Below the pieces are notes generated by a model. It ran no database searches, was not told the origin of the DNA, and saw only the letters and a list, made by a program, of their open reading frames with translations. A DNA stretch of 64,000 nt, taken from contig JASAND010008634.1 in NCBI GenBank assembly GCA_030248195.1, positions 1 to 64,000 of the forward strand, given 5' to 3'. A program made the position numbers and the translations under genes. Positions within the stretch are counted from its first letter, which is position 1; each line of letters begins with the position of its first letter. This DNA is from Trissonchulus latispiculum. Lineage: Eukaryota > Nematoda > Enoplea > Enoplida > Ironidae. Below are positions 53,975 to 62,181 of the stretch, piece by piece.

Positions 53975-54479
53975 ATAAAATAATATTCTGTATGCTACAT
54001 TTTATTAATCAGTGAAAACTACACAAATTGGTTTCGATAAATCCGTCAGAAATTTTTATGCCTCATTAGTGATTACGTAGCAAACAAGGATTTAAACAAA
54101 ATTGCACACGGTCACAAAATTTAAACAATTGCACACGGTCACGCAAGAATCAAGCCTTTCATCTTATTAATTAAGTTTGTACAGATAAATGCTAAAAAAC
54201 AGTAACACATCAACACATCATTGATATCAATATATACATCAACTCATTGACATCACAAATTTATTTTTGTTTTGAAACGCCTTGCAATCTATGGTTGTCA
54301 CGTTTCGGATATAAATCTAAGTTTGTCAATTTCTTAAGTTACTGCCATGTGTATCCATTTTTCTATTTATACAAACGGTGTTGCAAAGAATTCGCAATAA
54401 TTGGGATATACAATTTTCCTATTTTCTCATTTTCAAATATTGCTTTGATACATAGTTTTAGAGTGTTGAATCTGGGCTT

Positions 54480-55101
54480 GGATTGGAATCAGAAGCGGAT
54501 GAAGACATTTCATCCCAGCATGAAATCGGTAACGTCAGTTCTACAACTAACTACCCACAATCCAGCTGATTCTGCATCGACCGGAAATCGAGTTAATTCT
54601 GCAAGAATTGACAATGACGCGGACGAGGCAGAGAGGACTCACAAATTCTTTGAATGCTGATGGCAGTGCTCATGATACATCTACTCCAACTGACACTCCA
54701 AGTTCAATTGCAGGAGTTAACAGTTCACACAACACCCAGTTCTCATCACAAATCAGTAATGCAGCAGGTGTTAGGACCAGGCAGCAGGTTTCAACCAGTA
54801 GTGAGACTAGGGCAAACTTCGCATCCCATTCAGTTGACATGGTGGTACAGCAGGTACACCGTGATTATTGGGACAGCTTGATGGATGGGGGTAACCTCAC
54901 TTGCAGTGCATGCCTGCTGCCGATAACAGTAGTACGCGAAATTGCGCAAACACATTGTTCACATTTCTTCACGAGCAGTGCATCCGTAGATGGACACGGA
55001 GGGTACACACCTGTCCCCAATGCCGCGAAGTGCTAAAATATTACATCGATTCACGTGGTAACATAATACGTATCCAGGTACACTCAGTTAGAATCTGCTA
55101 A
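54480..55101 (+). pseudogene. RING-H2 finger protein, frameshifted (Polinton cargo)
   Basis: A Ser/Thr/Gln-rich region (54608-54880) leads to LTCSACLLPITVVREIAQTH CSHFF in one frame. The next frame continues HEQCIRRWTRRVHTCPQCRE, with stop at 55099-55101. Together the cysteines and histidines are spaced C-x2-C-x15-C-x-H-x2-H-x2-C-x10-C-x2-C, a RING-H2 pattern. A one-base shift near 54970 separates the halves. RING-H2 proteins are usually E3 ubiquitin ligases. Host capture or an original Polinton accessory gene are both possible. Confidence 0.75.
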
Positions 55102-55393
55102 TGTAATGTCAATTAATAACACTATACTTAAAAATGTATTTATATAATAAATCACTGTTAAGAGCAAACATGCTTATGTTTACATGTACTCATTTATTTA
55201 ACCTGATTGCTAAGTTAACTATAAACGTAATGAAGCATACTTTGAAAAAACTTAAAACAATTATAAAATTACATTTCGCAAAACTGCGACTGATTACTAC
55301 TTTTGTTTAAAGTTTATATTCCAGAGGACATCCGGACAGCTGCCGTCACGTTATTACGATGAAATTGAACAGGATTTCCTTACTCTAGCTTCT
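55102..55393. other. Polinton DNA without recognised gene
   Basis: AT-rich stretch between the RING pseudogene and the non-LTR insertion. No frame of note. Confidence 0.4.
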
Positions 55394-55407
55394 TAACAGT
55401 GTAGGTT
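55394..55407. repeat. Non-LTR target-site duplication, left
   Basis: TAACAGTGTAGGTT, repeated exactly at 57508-57521. Confidence 0.92.
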
Positions 55408-55463
55408 GTTGTTGTTGTTGTTGAGTTGGGTGGTCGTCATCGGTTTCCCATACACGGCGGCCA

Positions 55464-55751
55464 TCAGATGAGGCCGCTCTCCCGGAGAAAGCCAAGAACT
55501 GCCTCCGGTTCCAATACTAAGCAGGTTAGGTTGGGGGACAGGCCGAGGAACTTGACACGGTGCATATCTAGGGCTGGGCAATCCAGAAGTAGGTGGGATA
55601 GTGTGCCTACTTCCTCGCCGCATGAGGTACAGTCAGGGGAAGGGTGGGCCGCTGGGTCAATTAAATGCCGGTATTCAGACAGTAGCATGGATTTGCCAGT
55701 ACGCAGCTGGCTTAGGATGATTCTATCTCTCCTCGGAAGTCCAGCTTCCAA
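55464..55751 (-). CDS. Non-LTR C-terminal zinc-motif region
   Basis: Continues the retrotransposon protein after the stop at 55797. LPRRDRIILSQLRTGKSMLL and CTSCGEEVGTLSHLLLDCPA give C-x2-C-x8-H-x4-C. The same block is found in the fragment at 46043-46595, which shows that it belongs to the element. Confidence 0.8.
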   Translation of the reverse strand: MEAGLPRRDRIILSQLRTGKSMLLSEYRHLIDPAAHPSPDCTSCGEEVGTLSHLLLDCPALDMHRVKFLGLSPNLTCLVLEPEAVLGFLRESGLI

Positions 55752-55796
55752 GGCGGGCCTTGGAGGTCCGTTATCTCCATAGATAGCAAGGGTTCG

Positions 55797-57446
55797 CTAT
55801 TGACTAATTGAGCCTAGCCACTGATTTTTAACATATCTCTTGATGGCCGATTTGGCAGTGGCATAGTCTATTGCCACCTCCGATTGGTTCAGATGACAAC
55901 CAGCAGTTGCCAATTGGTCAGCAATTTCATTCCCTCTGATTCCCGAGTGGCCCGGAATCCACTGGATACTGCATTTTCTTAGGATGAGCTCCTTTAGACG
56001 CTTCCAGATATTCCAAGTGAGGGGACTGAAGGTAGTCCTGATTCCAGATTTTAAGAGTCTGACCACTGATTGCGAATCAGTCATGATTGCAATCAAAGCT
56101 GTTGGCTCAATGCGATGTTTGTTCTCAACCAGCCAATCAAGCCCTGCGCTTACAGCCGTAAGTTCTGCTCTGAAGCTGTTGCAAGTAGCACCAGCTGGCA
56201 AGGATATAGTTACGGGCTCTTTCAGGAATGATGACTCGATGTAGATTCCACTTCCACCTTCAGTCACACCGCCTTTGGCAGCGCCATCTGTCCAGACTTT
56301 GACAGAGGCGTGGCTGAGCGCAGCAAGCTCAGGCTCTGCAGCCCTCCTCACTTCAGGTGGGTCCGTTCGGCTGGAGGAGGTGGAGAGAACATCATTGACA
56401 CTTGCTGCTAGACTTCTTTCGTCAGGCCGGACAGAGTGGACCGGCAGTAGTGGTTCCCTCGGCAGATGTTCAACATTTGCATTGATAGCAGCGTTACGGC
56501 CGGTATCTGGCCAGGACTTCTGGGTCACCAGATTTCTGCGATTTCTAAGATCCAAGCAGATGGTGGATCTGGGATTGTCCTCAGGGAGACGTAAAGACCT
56601 TTCTCTGGCTAGGGCAGCCAGCTCCTTCGTTCGGTGGCTAATCGGCATTAACTTGGCTTCTACCTGCAAAGCCTCTATCGGTGAGGCTTTCAAGCAGCCC
56701 GTGATGATGCGTGCTGCCTGGTTCTGAATTTTCCCGATAGTTTCTTGGTGAGTATGTGCTGATCCAGGCAGCCATGCTGCTGCGCAGTAGTCCATAGCCG
56801 ACCTGATGTATGATAAATAGACAGATCTTCTTAGATCTTCTTTTGAGCTTCCCCAGTTGGTACCAGCTAGCTTAGATAGTGCCTGGAGTCTCGGCCACAG
56901 TTTTGCTTTCATTTTCTGAACATGTGGCCCAAAATTTAGGAGCCTGTCAAAGGTTATGCCCAGAAAGACGGGAGTCTTGTTGAATGGCAGATCCTGTCCA
57001 GCTAGTTTCAATGGAAGAGTCCGATTAGCTTCCTTGTTGTGAGTCGTAAAGATGGTATATTCTGACTTGGTGACATTTATATCCTTTTTCCAGCGCTTCG
57101 CCCAGGCGTCAATCTGATTAAGCGCCAGCTGAAGGAGATCTGAAGCTTCATCCAGATTGCTGCTCTGCGTCCAGATGGCAAGATCATCTGCAAACAATGA
57201 TATCTGCACATCTTGGGGCATATTTTCGGCAATATCATTGATGAAACAGATGAATAGGAGTGGAGACAGACCGCTTCCTTGAGGGACTCCATGGTGCATT
57301 CGCCTCAGTCTGCTATTGGATTCATTGACCTGAACTTTGGCCATTCTGTCACTTAGAAAGTTTTTGGTCCAGTTCAGGCAGCACCTCGGGATTCCCAACT
57401 TGTGAAGTTTCCACAGAAGAGCAGGTTTCCAGACAGTACCAAACAC
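55797..57446 (-). CDS. Reverse transcriptase and RNase H of the non-LTR element
   Basis: 549 codons of open frame. The frame continues upstream with IDLALTDFKR, so the GTG at 57446 is not the true start. Residues ~52-59 have HGVPQGSG, ~83-89 LFADDLA (catalytic Asp pair), then the thumb. RNase H spans ~380-520, with TDGAAKGG (386), FRAELTAV (Glu 428), TDSQSVV (Asp 457) and PGHSGIRGNEIADQLA (498-513), all four acidic residues in place. The N-terminal RT motifs and any endonuclease are lost by truncation. The protein is intact where present, so the insertion is young compared with the Polinton genes. Confidence 0.95.
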   Translation of the reverse strand: MFGTVWKPALLWKLHKLGIPRCCLNWTKNFLSDRMAKVQVNESNSRLRRMHHGVPQGSGLSPLLFICFINDIAENMPQDVQISLFADDLAIWTQSSNLDEASDLLQLALNQIDAWAKRWKKDINVTKSEYTIFTTHNKEANRTLPLKLAGQDLPFNKTPVFLGITFDRLLNFGPHVQKMKAKLWPRLQALSKLAGTNWGSSKEDLRRSVYLSYIRSAMDYCAAAWLPGSAHTHQETIGKIQNQAARIITGCLKASPIEALQVEAKLMPISHRTKELAALARERSLRLPEDNPRSTICLDLRNRRNLVTQKSWPDTGRNAAINANVEHLPREPLLPVHSVRPDERSLAASVNDVLSTSSSRTDPPEVRRAAEPELAALSHASVKVWTDGAAKGGVTEGGSGIYIESSFLKEPVTISLPAGATCNSFRAELTAVSAGLDWLVENKHRIEPTALIAIMTDSQSVVRLLKSGIRTTFSPLTWNIWKRLKELILRKCSIQWIPGHSGIRGNEIADQLATAGCHLNQSEVAIDYATAKSAIKRYVKNQWLGSISQ

Positions 57447-57540
57447 GCGCTTAAAGTCAGTAAGCGCCAGGTCAATAACATTGTAACAATAAGCGCCTTA
57501 AAGTCAATAACAGTGTAGGTTCACCAGGGACACCTACAAT

Positions 57541-57642
57541 ATGTCTGAAGAAGAAGCAGTAGAAAAAGTGTTGTCTTTACACCGAAACATTTTGGATCCG
57601 TTTCCCAAAATTGATATACACGCTTGTAATGTGATATATTAA
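57541..57642 (+). CDS. 33-codon frame, unknown
   Basis: ATG-to-TAA frame starting MSEEEAVEKVLSLHRN, acidic and probably helical. It lies between the non-LTR insertion and the right TIR and might be the start of a Polinton gene reduced to a stub. Confidence 0.25.
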   Translation: MSEEEAVEKVLSLHRNILDPFPKIDIHACNVIY

Positions 57643-57847
57643 ATATGAATTGTTGGATGTCTGGATTTGTCATGGATAAATTGCATTCTTATCCATTTTA
57701 GAGTTACCTTAAATACATACTACATCACGCTTAACACTTAAAGCATTATATACCCTTTTTGGCTTTGTGTCACTTTGATTTAATTAGCTGTGTACTTTAA
57801 ACTTATTTCTAGTATTTTGGATAAATTCTGGACAGAAAAAATAAACA

Positions 57848-58305
57848 TTATTGATAGACTGAGGCGCCATAACTGACATAGGATTCAGATGTGGCAATAA
57901 TTAGATGGCAGTTTTGGTTAATTATTTTGTGAAAAACTAGTTAAAATATAAATTAAGGATAGGCTGCTGAGCCAAAATTGGGATAGGATTCATATGTGGC
58001 ATTAATTTGATGGCAGCTTTGATTAAGTATTAATTGAAGAATTGATAATAATAAAATTTACAGATATTCTGCTGCGCCAGAACTGGGATAGAATTCATAT
58101 GTGTTAATACTTTGATGGAGCTTTGATTAATTATTTCTTGAAAACTTGGTTAAAATACACACTATAGATAGGCTGCTGCGCCAAAACTAAGATAGGATTC
58201 ATATGTGGCGATAATGGCAGTTTGGATTAATTAATTTGTGAAAAAATGGTAAAAATTCACGTTAAACATAGGCTGCTGCGCCAAAACTGGGAAATGTATA
58301 CTACT
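57848..58305. repeat. Polinton right TIR
   Basis: Inverted relative to 44946-45370: four to five ~100-bp units with GGCTGCTGCGCCAAAACTGG and ATAGGATTCATATGTGGC. Confidence 0.85.
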
Positions 58306-59283
58306 ACAATAGAGCTTGCGTCTGGTCGCTCTGCAGTACAGTGCTGCTGAAGTTCAACACGTTCTATTATTGTTGTTGTTTGCTGCATTAGACATCACAG
58401 TGTGATGATCGTCACCCGAAGGATCAGTGTTAGCCAGAAAACTGGTCCCGTAAGGTTGGTCAAAAACAACTCAACCAAGTTCCCAGAAGGAGTCTCCAAG
58501 CCAGGTCGACATCACGACGGATGACGTCTCCTCCTTTTTAAGAAACATGTTCCGTCGGCGTTGCCATATCTGGCGGCTAGCCCGAGGAGCAGCACGCAAC
58601 ACAAGTCTTCAATGCAAAAACAACGGCAACAGCAGCCTTTACAACAAAGTGATACGAACTCCAAATGTGCTGTTCAATGATATAGCCTACCTGGCTTATT
58701 CCTAGTGGGAGGGTTGCGTGGCCGCCCACCATTCGAGGAGCCCCCATAAATTTCTACCTCCCCCATAATCCCAAAAATTGCCAAATGTTACCATTTTCAC
58801 CCTAAATTTTCAAAGAATTTTCCGACTTCACCGGATTTTTAACTAAATTTTCGCTATTTTAACTTAAAAACCCACAAAAATTCGAAACTGTTTTCAAAAT
58901 TTATGTCCCCCCATCGATGGGGGCCTCCATGAAGCCCCCCAAGGAATAAGCCATTCTACTACGGATGGAAACACAGCGATTGAGTTCGCGCTGTCCTCCT
59001 CCCGGTCCTTCCAATCCGCAAGACGGCTAAAACATTTGACGACTTTGTTAAGTACAGCAACTAAAAACTATTGCAACCATAGGTTCGGATGTTGGATTTC
59101 TGTCAAAATCGAGAAAAAGGAAGAAATTCGAACTTTTCAAGTTTTTTTGTAGTAGGTTCAGTTGACGATTAGTGATGGACGGAATTTTTAAAATTTCTTT
59201 TATGAAGCTTTGACATTTTTACTTAAGGTTTACTGAGAATCTTAAAAATAGGACAAGAATAAAAATGCTCCGATGGAGCATGA
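58306..59283 (+). mobile_element. H2 right half: satellite stub, insertions and tail
   Basis: Begins with the second ACAATA and continues the ~154-bp satellite to about 58365. 58366-59040 is foreign DNA: GTTGTTGTTTGCTGC looks like the 3' tail of a minus-strand retroelement, and within it a small MITE at 58692-58953 has ends TGGCTTATTCC / GGAATAAGCCA. From 59045 the H tail follows (AAAACTATTGCAACCATAGG, then GACAAGAATAAAAATGCTCC GATGGAGCAT at 59251-59280). Confidence 0.65.
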
Positions 59284-59893
59284 AAAATGCAATATGGGTG
59301 ACACTGGGTTTCAAGCGTACAGAGGACTAGGTTTTAAAACGTTATATATATATATATATATGGGAGGTTGTAAATGCCAGGAGGTCTAGGTTAAAAGCGC
59401 ACTAATATGGACCAGCTTGGCTGAACAACCCATATTCGCGGAAATTGCCCAGACAAAACTCTGGCGGCAATCCTTCAGCAACAGTTTAACAATTTGTCAG
59501 CACGATTTTGCAGCTTTTACTATATATTATGCAGTTGTGCTCAATAATAAAGTGGAGCCGAAGCTGTATTCGCACTAACTTAGTAGAACATAGACAGAAA
59601 ATAATATAACAGGTGCAGAATACAACGCTTTAACGTAACTATGTTACGTTGTTTATGTATTTGAAATATTACGTTATATAAGCTTAACATTTCAAAATCG
59701 GCTGGAAAGCTGAAATAAGGAGCTTATATGCATGTGAGGAGTGAAACATGAGTAACCGCGAACTTGGGTTGTTCAGCGAAGCTGGTCCATATCATTGCGC
59801 TTTTAACCTAGTCCTCTTGCCATTTACAACCTGCCCATCCCATAGTAACGTTTTAAAACCTAGTCCTCTGTTCATTTACACCTAGTGTCACCC
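59284..59893. mobile_element. Foldback element F2
   Basis: Second copy of the 39906-40628 type. The arms contain AATATGG.CCAGCTTGGCTGA, ACAACCCATATTCGCGG and CCTAGTCCTCT with their inverse at 59757-59885. A (TA)n run lies at 59342-59361. It is flanked by inward H-type tails on both sides. Confidence 0.75.
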
Positions 59894-60480
59894 GTATTAC
59901 ATTTTTCATGCTCCATCCGAGCATTTTTATTCTTGTCCTATTTCATTTTTAAGGTTCCCAGTAAACCTTTAGTAAAAATGTCAAAGTTTCATAAAAGAAA
60001 TTTTAAAAATTAGACAAATCATTAATCGTCAACCGAAAGTATATACAGAACAAAGAAGCTTGAAAAGTTCCAATTTCTTCCCTTTTCTCTATTTTGAGCG
60101 AAATCCAACATGTCGTACCCATGGCTGCAGTAGCGTTTATATACTTGCTATATAAAGTGCCTGCTACATGCCTGCAGAATTTCAGACGATTGCAAGTTAT
60201 CTGTAGTTAGTTATAGACCGTGCTGAACTTCAGCAGCAGTCTACTGGAGCGCAATCAGATGCGAACTGTACTGTCAATGAAGAAAACTTACGTATTTGTA
60301 ATGCTCTGCCGGACTTTATTATACAAAATTTCGGACGATTGCAACTTGCTTGTAGCTAGTTATAGGCCGTGCTGTACTTCGGCAGCACTCTACCGCAGCG
60401 CAGTCCTCGGTCCGCTTAAAACCTAGTGTCACCCGTATTGCATTTTTCACGCTCAATCGGAGCATTTTTATTCTTGTTCT
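59894..60480 (-). repeat. Inverted H tail with ~154-bp satellite
   Basis: Reverse complement of the H tail (CATGCTCCATCCGAGCAT near 59910, GAACAAAGAAGCTTGAAAAG near 60048) followed by about one and a half satellite units. A further tail hairpin TTTTTCACGCTCAATCGGAG C lies near 60444. With 59045-59283 it forms a long inverted repeat around F2. Confidence 0.7.
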
Positions 60481-60702
60481 GAACAAAAAATGCTTATTTA
60501 CCCAAAGAAATTCTAGAATTAATCCAGATGATTGATGTTTCGAAGCAAAACATGCTATGTAGTTTTGTTTACCGCCCTAAATTTTTAGTTGGGAAGTTCG
60601 AAATATCGGTCAGTCGGCAGCCAATAGCTATATAACTCATTAATTTCAGGTTGTTGTATACGAGCTTTTGCGTTAGCTTGGACTTTCTACTGCACTCTGT
60701 AT

Positions 60703-61038
60703 CCTGGCATTCTTTTAGTGGATCCCCCCACTTTTCGGTTCCCCCCTCCACTTTTCGGAGCCCCCCCCACTTTTCGGCAAGCCCCCACCCACTTTTTTGG
60801 GGGTCGCCCAAAAGTGTCAAAAAATTAGATTTTTGAGGTCAAATTTTCAAAAATTTTCTCAATTTTTAGCTAATTTATGGACTTATAAGCTCATTTTAAG
60901 CTTAAAACAGCGATTTTTTGCTTTTTTACCTTAAAAATGCTAATTTTTCGATAAAAATTTTGGTATATTTTACCTTTGGTTTGCCCCCCCCAACTTTTCG
61001 GAAGCCCCCCCACTTTCAAAATCCTAAAAAATGCCAGG
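60703..61038. mobile_element. C-run MITE (CCTGGCATT ends)
   Basis: 336-bp element with ends CCTGGCATTCTTTTAG / CTAAAAAATGCCAGG and TAT on both sides. It carries tandem CCCCCACTTTTCGG units near both ends. Non-coding. Confidence 0.75.
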
Positions 61039-61195
61039 TATCTGGGCGTGAAAAGTTTCAGCATTTGTCGACGACATTAAATTTAGCATGAAGAAGAACA
61101 GTAGTTTCTACCGGCTGAAATGTTAGCGCGTAGCGCGGACTCAAAATATCTAAAATTACGCTCCTTCGGCGCGAAACTATCTACATCTTACTTAA

Positions 61196-62122
61196 GGTGG
61201 TGATTCCCTTTGGTCACATAAAGTTTGCACCATTATTACTCATTCATTACTTGGAGTTAAGAAGCCATTTTTATATCAAAATGTAGCTTGGCATTTTCTC
61301 TTTTTAATGCATACCATTAAACTAATGTTGCTTTTTTGAAATATTTTTGACACATTTTAGAAGAAGTATAATTTTCCAGATTTTTTGCAGACTCAAGTAA
61401 ATTTTTTCGCGAGTCATCGGTTATATCATTCGATACCTCCATCAAATAGCTGGGGACGATTTTTTATTTATTGTGAAATCGCTCTTCGTTACAGAGAAAT
61501 AAGCTGAAATGTGTGCGTAACCTGTATTTTGCCTATTTTTTTCTGAATTTGTCAAGCGATTACTTTAGCTGCAAAGCAGCAATCGGGGCAACTAAAAAAT
61601 CGTCCCTGGGTATATTTGTGCAGAACGTATTAAGGTAAATAGCAGCCCTCCAGCTTCCATGGTGAATGCTCCACAATGTTTGGAAAAAATTGGTCGTGTT
61701 TTTGCAATTTTTTATGATAGCAGCCTACCGGATAGCTGTTGGAAGGCGATCATGCGTCGGATAATTTGCCCTTGTGAGACCTTCAGATGGACGCCTTTAG
61801 TTCGATTTTACAGCTTGCATAGTTCAAGAAATGATGGATTATTTGATTTCTGCAAAAATGACAAGTTTTCAACGCCAAAACAAGAAAATCGGCTATATCT
61901 CACGGTAGAGAAATGCTAGAAAGCTGCTTTAAAAAGCAAAACTGTGAAGCTCAATGAGATTATTCGAATTATAGTCGTAACTGTATAGCTGCTGCCAAAC
62001 GTTCAGAAATTGGGGAAAACCACTGACAGGAAATCTCGAATTTTTGAATCGGGATTGCGCGGAGGGTGTTAGAACGCTAAAAGAACTTATTTCGGAAAAT
62101 TTCGTCAAATTTCATCTTCATT
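61196..62122. mobile_element. Third copy of element X, 3' truncated
   Basis: Starts GGTGGTGATTCCCTTTGG directly after TTAA (61192-61195) and aligns with 3675-4656 in the same direction. It breaks off about 45 bp before the expected right end, so the closing TIR is missing. Confidence 0.85.
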
Positions 62123-62181
62123 TAAATATCTAATAGCGTACAAACCCGGGCTGCTAACCTTGCGTCACTGTGTGTATATAT

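Larger units (their letters stand above)
55408..57507 (-). mobile_element. 5'-truncated RT-RNase H non-LTR retrotransposon
   Basis: 2.1-kb insertion between 14-bp duplications. Its 3' end (left on the plus strand) is an (AAC)n tail at 55408-55425. The 5' end is truncated inside the reverse transcriptase, with a small scrambled repeat (CTTTAAGGCGCTTATTG beside GCGCTTACTGACTTTAAGCG) at 57470-57507, as seen in abortive target-primed insertions. The architecture RT, RNase H, then a C-terminal zinc motif, with a microsatellite tail, fits the I group of non-LTR elements. Confidence 0.93.
44946..58305 (+). mobile_element. Decayed Polinton/Maverick transposon
   Basis: 13,360-bp element with long terminal inverted repeats (left ~44946-45370, right ~57848-58305; tips GTAGTAGTATACATTTTCCC and AGTAGTATACATTTCCCAG) and a 6-bp duplication ACAATA. 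Polinton identity rests on the TIRs, the 6-bp duplication, a packaging-ATPase fragment and an integrase C-terminus with chromodomain. All genes carry frameshifts or deletions. No DNA polymerase B, protease or convincing major capsid gene was seen. Polintons are virus-like self-synthesising transposons of animals. This copy looks inactive. Confidence 0.88.

Noticed and set aside
56275..56727. 150-codon plus-strand frame
   Set aside because: Antisense shadow of the RT-RNase H coding region, which has all catalytic motifs on the minus strand.
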